This document shows positions 43,306 through 53,235 of a DNA stretch of 64,000 nucleotides, piece after piece (positions within the stretch are counted from its first letter, which is position 1; each line of letters starts with the position of its first letter). The notes below the pieces were generated by a model, which had not been told where the DNA came from, made no database searches, and saw only the letters and a program-made list of their open reading frames with translations. Position numbers and translations under genes: made by a program. Source of the stretch: Breznakibacter xylanolyticus (GTDB lineage: Bacteria; Bacteroidota; Bacteroidia; Bacteroidales; Marinilabiliaceae); NCBI RefSeq assembly GCF_003254275.1, contig NZ_QKZK01000003.1, forward strand, positions 56,580 to 120,579, in the 5' to 3' direction.

Positions 43306-44862
43306 TTAATATCCCGGGTTTTGGTCTTTGTCTGTGAGTGCTGTGTTTGTTTTGATTTCGTTGGCCGGTATGGGGAACACTTCATGCTTGCCTTTTACGA
43401 AACCGAGGCTGCCCAGTTCCTGTTCGGCCAGGTTCCAGCGAACCAAGTCCCAAAAACGTGAGCCTTCAAAGGCTAGTTCCAGTTGACGTTCGCGAATGAT
43501 GGCCGCACGAAGGTCACTTTGCGAAATGCCTTCGGGCAGTAAGTCCAGTTGGGCGCGTTTGCGTACTTTGTTGATTTCCTTCACGCCCAATTTGGGTTTG
43601 CCGTCTTCGTTGTAGGCTTCAGCAGCCATCAGCAGCACATCGGCCCAGCGAATCAGGCGCCAGTTCACCCCGTAGTTTAGTTCGGGAGTCACCCCGCCCG
43701 AGGTGTTGGTTTCGCTGGTGCGGGTGGCGTATTTCATGCGCAGGTAACCTTCATAATCGTGAGTGCCGTTTTCGGTGTCAATGGTTCCTCCGGCAGCTGT
43801 AAATTCTTCGGCCGACATGAGGGTGGCCTGGTAGCGGGCTCCCTTATCGCCTGCGGCCACAAAGGCATCGCCGATTTTTTTGGTGGGGAGGTTGAAGCCC
43901 CAGCCGTTCAGTAGGCCGACTTTCGCAACATCCTTGAACAAATTGTCGCGAGGGCCCATCAGCTGCACGTGGATGTTGCTTTCGTGGTTGCCACTCCAGC
44001 CAAAGTTGCCCCAGTCGTAACCTTCCTGCGACGTGTAACAAACTTCCAATACCGACTCGATGCCCAGCGCACCGGCTTTCAGCCACACATTGGTAAAGTC
44101 GGTCTCCAGTCCATAACCACTGTTTTCGGTGTTGATGAGCTGTGACAATTGCGCGTGAGCCGCCGCCCATTTGCCTTGATAGAGCAGTGCTTTGCCCAGG
44201 ATGGCGCGGGCTGTGCCCCGTGACATGCGAAATTTGTTGGCAGCGTCGTAGTCGGTTTTACCCGGCAGCACTTCGATGGCATCGGCCAAATCCTTTTCTA
44301 TTTGCGTGTAGATGGTTGCTTTGGCTGTGCGTGGGCGGTAAATTTTTGTTTCTGATATCTCATTGGCATTATCGGTGTAGTAGGGCACATCGCCAAACAT
44401 CACCACCAGTTCAAAGTACGTGAAAGCGCGAATGGCCTTCGCCTCAGCAATGATTTTACTGGTGGCTGGTGTGTTTGTTTTAAAGTTGATGATGATGGTA
44501 TTGCACGCGTTGATGGTTTTGTAAAAACCTTCCCAAATGGCTGTGGTAACGGTGTTGTCGGCCTGTTGTTTAAAGTCGTCAAGGTTTTGATACGGCAACT
44601 GGTCGCTGGCCGATGAGCCGGCATTACAATCATCGCCGGGCAGGTTCTTTGCAAAATAGGCACTGTTCCAGTCGCGGCCGTAGTTCCATTGCATTAGGTC
44701 GTAAACCCCGTAGATGGACGCGAGTGCATTGTTCTCGTTGTTGAAAAAATCCTCGCTGGGTATCTTCCCAATGGCATCTTTCTCGAGGAATTCGTCGCTG
44801 CAAGCCGTGGCGGTGATCAATGCGCTTGCAAGAAGGACTTTAAATATATTATGTGTTTTCAT
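43306..44862 (-). CDS. SusD/RagB-family glycan-binding lipoprotein (xylan-side)
   Basis: A 518-residue lipoprotein with lipobox ATAC followed by SDEFLEKDAIGKIP, the typical SusD opening. TPR-like helices hold EAKAIRAFTYFELVVMFGDVPYY. The C-terminal RERQLELAFEGSRFWDLVRWN is the family signature. The gene starts 20 bp after the end of the SusC gene, and a terminator follows it. Proximity to xylose isomerase and xylulokinase suggests xylo-oligosaccharide binding, which is inference. Confidence 0.95.
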   Translation of the reverse strand: MKTHNIFKVLLASALITATACSDEFLEKDAIGKIPSEDFFNNENNALASIYGVYDLMQWNYGRDWNSAYFAKNLPGDDCNAGSSASDQLPYQNLDDFKQQADNTVTTAIWEGFYKTINACNTIIINFKTNTPATSKIIAEAKAIRAFTYFELVVMFGDVPYYTDNANEISETKIYRPRTAKATIYTQIEKDLADAIEVLPGKTDYDAANKFRMSRGTARAILGKALLYQGKWAAAHAQLSQLINTENSGYGLETDFTNVWLKAGALGIESVLEVCYTSQEGYDWGNFGWSGNHESNIHVQLMGPRDNLFKDVAKVGLLNGWGFNLPTKKIGDAFVAAGDKGARYQATLMSAEEFTAAGGTIDTENGTHDYEGYLRMKYATRTSETNTSGGVTPELNYGVNWRLIRWADVLLMAAEAYNEDGKPKLGVKEINKVRKRAQLDLLPEGISQSDLRAAIIRERQLELAFEGSRFWDLVRWNLAEQELGSLGFVKGKHEVFPIPANEIKTNTALTDKDQNPGY

Positions 44863-44882
44863 CTTTGTATGTTTTTTAAGGT

Positions 44883-47800
44883 TTAGAAATTCACCGATAA
44901 ACCGAACATCAATTTACCGGGGATGGGGTACACGCCTCTGTCAATGCCCTGACTTTGGTCGTTGTTACTACCCGCTTCGGGGTCTAATCCTTTGTAGTTG
45001 GTGAAGGTGAAATAGTCATCCAGCGACACAAAAATGCGTGAGCGGGTAATGCCGACTTTCGAGATCAGGTCTGTCGGTAGCTGGTATCCCAATTGAATCT
45101 GTTTGATTCGAAGATACGAACCGTCCTGCACCATCAGGTCACTGCGGTAAATCAGGTCGCTGCTGCCGTCGGCCTTGGGCATCGATGCATTGTGGTTGTC
45201 GGCCGTCCATCGGTTATCGAAGAAGTATTTGGGCTTGTTGGAAGTGGCACGGTCGGGGCGGTACCAGGCTGTGTAAATGTCGTTGCCCTGTGTGCCTTGC
45301 ATGAAGAACGAGAAGTCAAATTGTTTGTACTCCAAATTGATGCTGGCGCCATAAAGGAAATCTGGGTGAGGGTCGCCAATCATCTGCAAGTCGGCTGCTG
45401 TTTCGGTGCCTCGTGCTTTAATTTGACCATCTTTGCCAACGATGTTGGGCAATCCATCTGCTTTGTTGATGCCTGCGGTTTTGTAACCATTGAAATACCA
45501 AATGGGTTTGCCTTGTTCAAACCAGGTCAGGTCGTATCCCCTTACGTTCACCCCTGCTATGGGCGCTTCGGATTTCAACGAAGTGACTTCGTTTTTGAGG
45601 GTCGAGAGGTTGGCGTTGAGCGTCACTTTCAAGTCGCCGAATTGTTGGTTAAAGCCGGCTTCGAACTCAAAGCCTGAGTTGGTCACGTCACCCCCGTTGA
45701 TGAAGGGATTGGCTTGCGCACCTCCCGAGAGTGGCGGCGTGGCACGGATGATCAAATCTTTGGTTACTTTTTTGTAATAGTCGGCCGAGAATGAAATTTT
45801 ACCGCCTAAGGCCCTAATGTCAATTCCTAAGTCGAGCTGTTCCGATTTCTCCCACACCAGTGAGCTGTTGGTGAGTTTGTCAATTCTGGCTCCCGAGAAA
45901 TATCCGCCGGTAGGGTTGGGGTAAAAAATGTCGGTGGTGGTGACGAAACTGATGTCTTCGTTACCTGGTAAGTTACTTTTGCTGCCGTTTTGTCCCCAAC
46001 TGGCTCGCAATTTTAAATAATCCAATGCCTCAAGGTTCCAAAACGACTCTTGTGATACCACCCATCCCAGCGATGCGGATGAGAAAATGGCGCCTTTGTT
46101 GTCTTCGGGGAACTCGCTGGCGGCATCCTGACGCAACGACCCTTCAAACATGTACTTATTGGCATAGTTGTACGACAATCGACCAAATACCGATGTCATA
46201 GAATTTTCGATGATGGTGCCGGCCACTTTGTCCTGCTCACGTGAGGTGGTGTGGTCGTGGTAGGCATAGGCATCGCCTTCCATGAGCATGGGGCCGGAAT
46301 AGAGGTAGTAGTTGGGATGTTGATAATCTTGTGCCGAGTAACCGCCCAACATGGTGAAGTTATGTTGATCTAAATTAAATTGATAGGTGGCAAAGTTCTC
46401 CCACAACCACGAGAAGGTTTTGTTCAGATTGTCGGTGATGGTGTTGGAGCTGTTGTTGCGTTCGCTTGATACGTAGTAAACTTTGCTCCAGCTGTGGTCG
46501 GTCACATAACTTAAATCCATCCCGAAACGTGAAGTGAAATTGAAGCCTTTGATGGGAGAAATTTTTGCATAAAAGGTGCTCAGCAAATTGTCGGTGGTGA
46601 TTTTGTTGTTGTACGTTTGCAGCAACGATACCGGGTTGCCAATTTCACCATCCACATTTAGTGGAAGGGCATAGTAAAGGCCATCTTCATTGGTCAGGAT
46701 GGTTTTTCTTTCTTTTTCATCTATCGTGCCATCCGTTTTAACCCCATTAACCAGGTCTTTAATTTTTTGTGGTTCGGTTCCTTTTGCGTATAAAACCGGC
46801 GTGATGGGATCTATCAGCAAAGCATTGTTGAGGATGCCCCGGTACTCATCATCTTCGCCAATCGATTTGCGTTTGGAGTGTGAGAAACTCAGGGCATTGC
46901 CCACTTCCATCCATTTTTTCATTTGGTGGGTCGCATTTAGCCTGAAGGTGAAGCGATCGTACGATGCACGGCTGCCACCCACAATCCCGTCCTGGGTGGT
47001 GAACGAGCCAGAGGTGAGATACGAGGTGCGCTCGTTGCCACCTGTAAAGCTCAAATGGTGCTTCTGCATGGGGGCACTTTCAAAAATCTCATTCAGCCAG
47101 TTGGTCCCTTTTCCCGTGTTGGCCGGAAAGTTAATGGTGGCACCCTGCTCTTTCATGTATTGAGCGTATTCGATGGCGTTCATCAACTCCATGTTGGTGC
47201 GCACGGTTTGGATGCCGTATTGGAAATCGTAGGAGATTTGTCCGTCTCCTTTTTTTCCTTTTTTGGTGCTGATGATGATAACGCCGTTCGCACCCTCGGT
47301 TCCATAAATGGCTGCTGATGCTGCATCTTTCAATACCTCAATGGATTCGATGTCGTTGGGATCCAGGTTGTCGATGCTGCTGGTTTTCATCCCGTCCACG
47401 ATGTACAACGGATTGGAGTTGCCGTTGGTTCCCGTTCCACGGATGCGGATTTTTGCGCCGGCACCCGGCGAGCCCGACACCGGCAGGATGGTCACCCCTG
47501 AGGTGCGTCCCTGCAGGGCTTGCTCCACGCGCGTTGAGGAGCTGTTAGCAATGTCGTCCGACTTGATGCTGGAGATGGCTCCGGTGACCAGCGACTTTTT
47601 TTGGGCGCCATAACCCACCACCACAACTTCGCCCAAATCCTTGCTTTCTTCTTTCATCACCACGTTGATGGTGGTTTGATTGCCAACTGCAATTTGTTGG
47701 TCTTCAAAGCCAATGAAGCTGAATGCCAGGATGTCTTCCGGCGATACGTCCAGACGATAAGCGCCTGTACCGTCGGTTACAATCCCGTTCATGGTGCCTT

Positions 47801-47942
47801 TAACCAACACGTTGACGCCGGGCAGCGGAATTTGTTGGTCATCGGTGACGGTGCCTTGCACCACTTGACGTGTGGGCTGGGCTTGCATCACTGTCAAGGC
47901 CAAAGCGCTTGCCAGTAATGTCATCCCACTGCGGTGGAGCAA
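44883..47942 (-). CDS. SusC/RagA-family TonB-linked outer membrane protein, 5' end frameshifted
   Basis: A 1019-residue open frame with a carboxypeptidase-D-like domain (VVQGTVTDDQQIPLPG), plug (DLGEVVVVGYGAQKK, YIVDGMK, LKDAASAAIYGTEGANGV), barrel and C-terminal SVNF. The expected start is the ATG at 48033 (MEKKCSFRVFDLLKKVK), but a 25-bp tandem duplication (47921-47970) shifts that frame. Removing one copy restores a normal signal peptide (MEKKCSFRV ... HRSGMTLLASALALTVMQAQ, given in parts). As read, translation would have to begin at a TTG (47942) or ATG (47924) within the duplication, leaving a weak signal peptide. It is partnered with SusD 20 bp downstream. Pseudogene, phase-variable gene and sequencing artefact are all possible. 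Confidence 0.9.
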   Translation of the reverse strand: MLHRSGMTLLASALALTVMQAQPTRQVVQGTVTDDQQIPLPGVNVLVKGTMNGIVTDGTGAYRLDVSPEDILAFSFIGFEDQQIAVGNQTTINVVMKEESKDLGEVVVVGYGAQKKSLVTGAISSIKSDDIANSSSTRVEQALQGRTSGVTILPVSGSPGAGAKIRIRGTGTNGNSNPLYIVDGMKTSSIDNLDPNDIESIEVLKDAASAAIYGTEGANGVIIISTKKGKKGDGQISYDFQYGIQTVRTNMELMNAIEYAQYMKEQGATINFPANTGKGTNWLNEIFESAPMQKHHLSFTGGNERTSYLTSGSFTTQDGIVGGSRASYDRFTFRLNATHQMKKWMEVGNALSFSHSKRKSIGEDDEYRGILNNALLIDPITPVLYAKGTEPQKIKDLVNGVKTDGTIDEKERKTILTNEDGLYYALPLNVDGEIGNPVSLLQTYNNKITTDNLLSTFYAKISPIKGFNFTSRFGMDLSYVTDHSWSKVYYVSSERNNSSNTITDNLNKTFSWLWENFATYQFNLDQHNFTMLGGYSAQDYQHPNYYLYSGPMLMEGDAYAYHDHTTSREQDKVAGTIIENSMTSVFGRLSYNYANKYMFEGSLRQDAASEFPEDNKGAIFSSASLGWVVSQESFWNLEALDYLKLRASWGQNGSKSNLPGNEDISFVTTTDIFYPNPTGGYFSGARIDKLTNSSLVWEKSEQLDLGIDIRALGGKISFSADYYKKVTKDLIIRATPPLSGGAQANPFINGGDVTNSGFEFEAGFNQQFGDLKVTLNANLSTLKNEVTSLKSEAPIAGVNVRGYDLTWFEQGKPIWYFNGYKTAGINKADGLPNIVGKDGQIKARGTETAADLQMIGDPHPDFLYGASINLEYKQFDFSFFMQGTQGNDIYTAWYRPDRATSNKPKYFFDNRWTADNHNASMPKADGSSDLIYRSDLMVQDGSYLRIKQIQLGYQLPTDLISKVGITRSRIFVSLDDYFTFTNYKGLDPEAGSNNDQSQGIDRGVYPIPGKLMFGLSVNF

Positions 47943-47970
47943 TTGTCATCCCACTGCGGTGGAGCAATTG
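47921..47970. repeat. 25-bp perfect tandem duplication in the susC signal-peptide region
   Basis: Two exact copies of a 25-bp unit (plus strand TCATCCCACTGCGGTGGAGC then AATTG) lie at 47921-47945 and 47946-47970. As 25 is not a multiple of three, one copy more or less changes the frame between the ATG at 48033 and the body of SusC. Confidence 0.92.
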
Positions 47971-48033
47971 ATGCCCCTGTGTTTTGACCTTTTTTAATAG
48001 GTCAAAAACACGGAAAGAACATTTCTTTTCCAT

Positions 48034-48654
48034 ACATTTGAATTTGTAGGTTTTAACAATAATTAATAAAGTTGAAATCACTCGAGGGGGGTTAGTCGGG
48101 CCAATGCCAATTTTTCCGATTAACACCCCTTTTTCTTTATGATGGGTTACATCTTTTCATGTGCTTTGTATAGGATTATTTATGATTTTTGAATCGGCAA
48201 CATGGCGACCTTGCATTCAATTTTTGTTATTTTGATTGTTTTGTTTGTGTTGAGGTTTTGTTTAAGGGAAGGCAAAGTGTTTTTTAGACACTTAGAATGT
48301 AAATGCTAAATTATATTAAAATGTCAATAGTGCAAATTCTCGATTGTTAAATTTTTTTTGGTGTTGGTTGGCGATTTTTTGCTTTTGGTTGATTTTACTG
48401 GGAAAATGAGTCAACATTTTTTTTGTTTTTGATAGTTAAGTAGAAACATTCTAAATAGCAAAATTGATTGTTGTGTGTGTGAATATCCATTTATTGTAGA
48501 TGAATGCGTGAACCATTTATGAATAATGCATTTGTTCTTGCGTCATAAATGGGGTAGGGTGTTAGTTAAGTGGTTGATTGTCTTGTGTTTTTTTTCATTA
48601 AAAAAGAGGATGCCCTTGTGGAACATCCTCTTTTAATGAAAGCTATGTGTGAGT
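48034..48654. other. A/T-rich leader region upstream of susC (xylan side)
   Basis: No gene is seen in this 621-bp stretch apart from a terminator at its upper end. The sequence is strongly T-rich on the plus strand and presumably holds the susC promoter, but no match to TTG-19-TAnnTTTG was recognised on the minus strand. Confidence 0.45.
48601..48634 (-). terminator. Rho-independent terminator after the xylose symporter gene
   Basis: On the minus strand AAAGAGGATG and CATCCTCTTT form the arms and a T-run follows. Confidence 0.82.
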
Positions 48655-50040
48655 TTATTTTTCCCAAACGCTTTCCATCTCCTCGAGCGTTTTGCCTTTG
48701 GTTTCGGGTACCATTTTCCATACAAACAGGAACGACAACACGCTCATCACGCCATAAAAACCATAGGTCATGGTGCTGCTGAATTCCATCATCGATGGGT
48801 AAGTGGACGATATAAAGTAGTTGGCGGCCCATTGTGCGGCTACGGCCACTGCCACGGCTCGACCCCTGATTTTGTTGGGGAAGATTTCCGAAATCAACAC
48901 CCAGCAGATGGGCCCCCACGACATCATAAACGATGCGGTATAAACAATGATAAATACAAGCGTGCTTACGCCAATCACCTGGAAGTAAGCCAGCGTGGCA
49001 ATGGCGAACATGCCAATGGCCATGCCAATGGATCCCACCATCAGCAACGGTTTGCGACCCCAACGGTCAACGGTCATGATGGCAATAACGGTAAACACTA
49101 CGTTCACCAATCCCATCACCACGGTTTGCATCATGGAGGCATCTTTGGCCACGCCCATGCTTTCGAATATGCGGGGTGCATAATACAGAGCCACGTTAAT
49201 GCCCACAAATTGCTGGAATACGGATAACAGGATTCCGATGATGATCACTGTTTTGCCGTACGACATCAATTTGGCTGAGGCATGGTGTGTCATGGTATTT
49301 TTAATGTCTTTCAGAATGTTTGAGGCCATTTCTGCGCCATTGATGCGGGTCAATACGCGTAAGGCTTCGTCATCTTTTTTCATCAGGGTCAGGTAACGAG
49401 GTGTCTCTGGAACCAGAAACAACAATAGGCCAAACAGACCGGCCGGGATGGCTTCTGATGCAAACATGTAGCGCCATCCGATGGCGTTGATCCAATCGAG
49501 TGATTTTCCGTCGGCAATGCCCCAGTTAACAAAGTAAACCACCAACATCCCAAAGATGATTGCAAACTGGTTAATGGATACCAGACGGCCTCGAAGGTGT
49601 GCCGGCGCAATTTCGCCTATGTACATGGGGCAAATGGCTGATGCCATCCCTACGCCAATGCCGCCAATGATGCGATAGAAATTAAATACATAAAGCAAGG
49701 ACATGGATACCTCGCCTTGTTTAAAGAAAAGAAATTCGGGATATCCCGAGCCTAATGCGGAAATGAAGAATAAAAATGCGGCTAGCATGAGTGAGCGTTT
49801 ACGTCCCATTCGCGAAGCAAACCATCCCGAGATGGCACCGCCGAGGATGCAGCCAATCAGTGCGCTCGAGGTGGTGGCGCCATGTGCCCAGGTACTCAAT
49901 CCCAGGCTGTCGATTAAAAAGGCCTGAATGGATTTTTCAGCGCCCGATATTACCGCCGTGTCGTAGCCAAACAGCAATCCCCCCAGGGTGGCTACCAGCG
50001 TGATGCCGAAGATGTAAAGTGTGTTTTGCAGATTTTTCAT
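48655..50040 (-). CDS. Sugar porter MFS transporter, xylose:H+ symporter-like (XylE/GLUT type)
   Basis: A 461-residue 12-helix sugar porter. Hallmarks are GGLLFGYDTAVISGAEK in helix 1, RWYLxxR-type SRMGRKRSLM in loop 2-3, RIIGGIGVGMASAICPMYIGEIAP, PETPRYL before the central loop, DRWGRKP and the terminal PETKGKTLEEME. These define the XylE/AraE/GLUT group. It is the third gene of xylB-xylA-transporter, so D-xylose is the likely substrate. The ATG at 50040 gives MKNLQNTLYIFGIT. A hairpin lies in the 89-bp gap after xylA, and a terminator closes the unit. Confidence 0.92.
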   Translation of the reverse strand: MKNLQNTLYIFGITLVATLGGLLFGYDTAVISGAEKSIQAFLIDSLGLSTWAHGATTSSALIGCILGGAISGWFASRMGRKRSLMLAAFLFFISALGSGYPEFLFFKQGEVSMSLLYVFNFYRIIGGIGVGMASAICPMYIGEIAPAHLRGRLVSINQFAIIFGMLVVYFVNWGIADGKSLDWINAIGWRYMFASEAIPAGLFGLLLFLVPETPRYLTLMKKDDEALRVLTRINGAEMASNILKDIKNTMTHHASAKLMSYGKTVIIIGILLSVFQQFVGINVALYYAPRIFESMGVAKDASMMQTVVMGLVNVVFTVIAIMTVDRWGRKPLLMVGSIGMAIGMFAIATLAYFQVIGVSTLVFIIVYTASFMMSWGPICWVLISEIFPNKIRGRAVAVAVAAQWAANYFISSTYPSMMEFSSTMTYGFYGVMSVLSFLFVWKMVPETKGKTLEEMESVWEK

Positions 50041-50075
50041 TGGTCTCCTTTTTTTTATGATGTGTATAAACGAAA

Positions 50076-50104
50076 ATATCACAGGCCTTGTGAGCCTGTG
50101 ATAT
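50076..50104. repeat. Perfect 11-bp stem hairpin between xylA and the transporter gene
   Basis: ATATCACAGGC and GCCTGTGATAT flank a 7-nt loop. No T-run follows on the minus strand directly, so it may be an mRNA processing or stability element instead of a full terminator. Confidence 0.75.
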
Positions 50105-50129
50105 ATGCAGAGTTCAATATGTCAAAGAA

Positions 50130-51455
50130 TCAGATGTACAGGTTGATCAGTTGCTCATAAAGCTCCTGTTTACCGCTGATTTGTTTGGGTTCACCCACTT
50201 CTTTGGCAATTTTGTACATGTCTTCGAGGGTCAGTTTACCTTGCTCGTATGCTTTTCCGTTAGCGCTTTCAAATGAAGCATAACGGTCAGCGCGCATTTT
50301 CAGGTAGTTAGACTCTGAAAGGATGCGGTCGGCAATTACTAAAGCGCGAGCAAAAGTGTCCATCCCAGAGATGTGACCGATGAAGATATCTTCCAGGTCG
50401 GTAGAGTTACGACGGGTTTTTGCATCGAAGTTGATACCACCGTGAGTAAAGCCACCAGCTTGAAGTACTTCCAACATCGCCAAAGTTGATTCGGTGATTG
50501 AAGTGGGGAACTCATCGGTATCCCAACCGTTTTGGTAGTCACCTTTGTTGGCATCGATAGAGCCCAGCATGCCGGCATCAGCAGCCATGCGCAATTCGTG
50601 CTCCATGGTGTGTTGTGCCAATGTGGCGTGGTTTACTTCGATGTTCAATTTGAAGTCTTTTTCCAAACCGTATTGTTTCAGGAAGCCAATCACCGTTTGA
50701 GCATCAACATCATACTGGTGTTTAGATGGTTCCATAGGTTTAGGTTCGATGAAGAATGAACCGGTAAAGCCTTTTGAACGGGCATAGTCACGTGCCATGG
50801 TCAGGAAGCGACCCATGTGCTCGAGTTCCTGCTTGGTGTTGGTGTTGTGCAAGCTCATGTAACCTTCGCGTCCACCCCAGAATACATATCCGGTACCACC
50901 CAAAGCGATGGTGGCATCAATGGCGTTTTTCACCTGAACAGATGCGTTGGCCACCACGTTGAAATCGGGGTTGGTTGAAGCTCCGTTCATATAACGGGGG
51001 TTTGAGAAGACGTTGGCAGTACCCCAAAGCAATTTCACGCCTGATTCGGCTTGTTTTTTCTTGGCTACTTCAACGATTTGAGCTAGTCGTTTTTCGATTT
51101 CGAAAACCGAACCATCGCCTACCAAGTCAGTATCGTGGAAGCAATAGTAAGGAACACCCAGTTTGGTGATGAATTCAAATGCTGCATCCATTTTGTCTTT
51201 GGCTGCTTGCATTGGGTCTGTGGCGCTGTTCCAGGCATAGTTGATGGTGCCGGGTCCAAATGGATCGCCGCCTTCGCCGCAGAAGGTGTGCCAGTAAGCC
51301 ACTGCAAAGCGCAGGTGCTCTTTCATGGTTTTTCCTGCAACCACACGGTTTTCGTCATACCATTTGAATGCCAATGGGTTGGTTGATTTTGCGCCTTCAA
51401 AGCCAATTTTGCCAATGCCTTTGAAGTACTCTTTTTCGCCTAATACAATACTCAT
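50130..51455 (-). CDS. xylA: Xylose isomerase
   Basis: A 441-residue enzyme converting D-xylose to D-xylulose, with normal length for the class II enzymes of Bacteroidota. Visible signatures are [27 protein letters not shown] (catalytic His and Asp), [31 protein letters not shown] (metal-binding Glu and the Lys) and [26 protein letters not shown] and [11 protein letters not shown] supply further metal ligands. It lies between xylB (59-bp gap) and the sugar symporter in one operon. Confidence 0.97.
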   Translation of the reverse strand: MSIVLGEKEYFKGIGKIGFEGAKSTNPLAFKWYDENRVVAGKTMKEHLRFAVAYWHTFCGEGGDPFGPGTINYAWNSATDPMQAAKDKMDAAFEFITKLGVPYYCFHDTDLVGDGSVFEIEKRLAQIVEVAKKKQAESGVKLLWGTANVFSNPRYMNGASTNPDFNVVANASVQVKNAIDATIALGGTGYVFWGGREGYMSLHNTNTKQELEHMGRFLTMARDYARSKGFTGSFFIEPKPMEPSKHQYDVDAQTVIGFLKQYGLEKDFKLNIEVNHATLAQHTMEHELRMAADAGMLGSIDANKGDYQNGWDTDEFPTSITESTLAMLEVLQAGGFTHGGINFDAKTRRNSTDLEDIFIGHISGMDTFARALVIADRILSESNYLKMRADRYASFESANGKAYEQGKLTLEDMYKIAKEVGEPKQISGKQELYEQLINLYI

Positions 51456-51514
51456 AGCGTTAATAATTAATTGTTGATAACTGATCTTGAATATTTTGTG
51501 GCCTGTTGAGCCAA

Positions 51515-52999
51515 TTAAATCATGTTTTCGAGTTCCGATTTCCAGCTTTCGTAAACTTCTCCCAGTTGAGAGGTCATTTGTGGCACCGGCTCGGCTTCCA
51601 TGGTTTTCTCAAAACCTACGAATGCTTCGGAGAAGTTTTTGTAATAGTTAGCTCCCACACCGGCTCCGCGAGCTGCGCCAATGGCGCCATCGGTGTTGTA
51701 CAACTCAATGGTTGCTCCGGTGATGGAGGCCAATGTTTTGCGGAACAACGGACTTAGGAATAAGTTGGCCGAACCGGCACGAATCAGGCTGGTGCTGATG
51801 CCCATGCCGTTCATCACTTCCATACCGTATTTGAACGAGAAGGCAATGCCTTCCTGCGCCGCACGAAACAGGTGTCCGTCGTGGTGCTGGTTGAAGTTGA
51901 TGCCGGAGATGCGGGCGCCGGGGTTTTGGTTTTTCAATACCCGTTCTGCTCCGTTTCCAAAGGGGAACACGCGCACGCCCTCGCTGCCGGGAGGTACCAT
52001 GGCGGCTTTCTCGTTCAGTTCGGGATAGCTGTATTGGTTTTTACCCACTTCGCGTTTCATCCATGAGTATTGAATGCCTGTTCCGTTGATGCAAAGCAAC
52101 ACGCCCAGACGTTTGGCTGCTGCTGTGTGGTTCACGTGCGCAAAGGCATTTACGCGTGAGTGCGGGTCGTAGCTTACCTGGTCGGAGATGGCGTAAACCA
52201 CGCCTGAGGTACCGGCGGTGGCCGCCACTTCGCCCGGGTTGAGCACGTTAAGCGAGAAGGCGTTGTTGGGCTGGTCGCCGGCCCGATAGGTCACCGGAAT
52301 GCCGGCTTTCAGACCTAGCTCAGCTGCTGCGGCGGCCGACAATTTTCCCTGATCCCCAAATGTAGGGACGATTTGTGGGGTTTTGGCTGCATCAATGCCA
52401 TATTGGGCAAGCAGTTCACTCGATAATTTGTCGTTTTTGAAATCCCAGAAGATCCCTTCACTCAATCCTGAAACGGTGGTGTTGACTTCGCCGGTGAGTT
52501 TCATGGCAATGTAATCGCCTGGCAACATGAAATGAGCGGCTTTTTCGTATATGGCTTTTTGGTTGTCGATGACCCATTTGAGTTTCGAGGCGGTGAAATT
52601 ACCGGGTGAGTTGAGCAGATGACTCAAACACCACTCTTCTCCCAGTCCTTTAAAGGCTTGTGCGCCAATGCCGGTAGCACGACTGTCGCACCAGATGATG
52701 GCGTTGCGAAGTGGGTTCATGGCCTTGTCAACCAGAACCAAACCGTGCATTTGATACGAAATCCCGATAGCGCCAATTTGATCGGCTTTCACTTCGGGGT
52801 TTTTCATCAGGCGTGCCAAGGCTTGTTTAAAATTGTTGTACCACATGTCGGGGTGCTGTTCGGCCCATCCGGCTTGTGGGGCTTCAATGGTCATTTCCAC
52901 GTCGGGGTACTGGCCGGCGGCCAGGCAACGACCGGTGGCGCCGTCAATGATGGCCGCTTTTACCGATGAGCTGCCAATGTCGATTCCTAATAATTGCAT
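51515..52999 (-). CDS. xylB: Xylulokinase
   Basis: A 494-residue FGGY-family kinase phosphorylating D-xylulose. It starts [19 protein letters not shown] with the N-terminal ATP fold. [12 protein letters not shown] and [10 protein letters not shown] hold substrate residues, and the catalytic Asp is in [27 protein letters not shown] and the C-terminal [19 protein letters not shown] are family signatures. It is the first gene of the xylose operon, 35 bp after a strong promoter. Confidence 0.96.
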   Translation of the reverse strand: MQLLGIDIGSSSVKAAIIDGATGRCLAAGQYPDVEMTIEAPQAGWAEQHPDMWYNNFKQALARLMKNPEVKADQIGAIGISYQMHGLVLVDKAMNPLRNAIIWCDSRATGIGAQAFKGLGEEWCLSHLLNSPGNFTASKLKWVIDNQKAIYEKAAHFMLPGDYIAMKLTGEVNTTVSGLSEGIFWDFKNDKLSSELLAQYGIDAAKTPQIVPTFGDQGKLSAAAAAELGLKAGIPVTYRAGDQPNNAFSLNVLNPGEVAATAGTSGVVYAISDQVSYDPHSRVNAFAHVNHTAAAKRLGVLLCINGTGIQYSWMKREVGKNQYSYPELNEKAAMVPPGSEGVRVFPFGNGAERVLKNQNPGARISGINFNQHHDGHLFRAAQEGIAFSFKYGMEVMNGMGISTSLIRAGSANLFLSPLFRKTLASITGATIELYNTDGAIGAARGAGVGANYYKNFSEAFVGFEKTMEAEPVPQMTSQLGEVYESWKSELENMI

Positions 53000-53033
53000 A
53001 TTGTCAGTGTTCTGGTCTATTCTGTTAATAGTG

Positions 53034-53063
53034 CAAAATTAATCTAGTTTGTGAATAAATCAA
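53034..53063 (-). promoter_or_regulatory. Promoter of the xylBA-transporter operon
   Basis: On the minus strand TTG (53063-53061), exactly 19 bp, then TAATTTTG (53041-53034). This is a full match to the Bacteroidota consensus, 35 bp before the xylB ATG. Confidence 0.8.
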
Positions 53064-53169
53064 AATTTTTCTCTCCAATTTTTCCCCTTTTTTCTGATTT
53101 TGAATTCGACCTCCGGTTTCCTTCTGAGGGGATGCCCTGTTGTGTTTGGTTCTGTAATGGTGTAGGGGA

Positions 53170-53213
53170 AAAATAAAAAAAGCGGGTGATGCGAATCTAT
53201 CGCACCACCCGCT
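53170..53213 (-). terminator. Rho-independent terminator after the NigD-like gene
   Basis: On the minus strand AGCGGGTG and CACCCGCT form the arms with an inner GTGCGAT/ATTCGCAT stem, followed by a T-rich tail. Confidence 0.82.
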
Positions 53214-53235
53214 CATGGATCAATATTGTTGTCGA

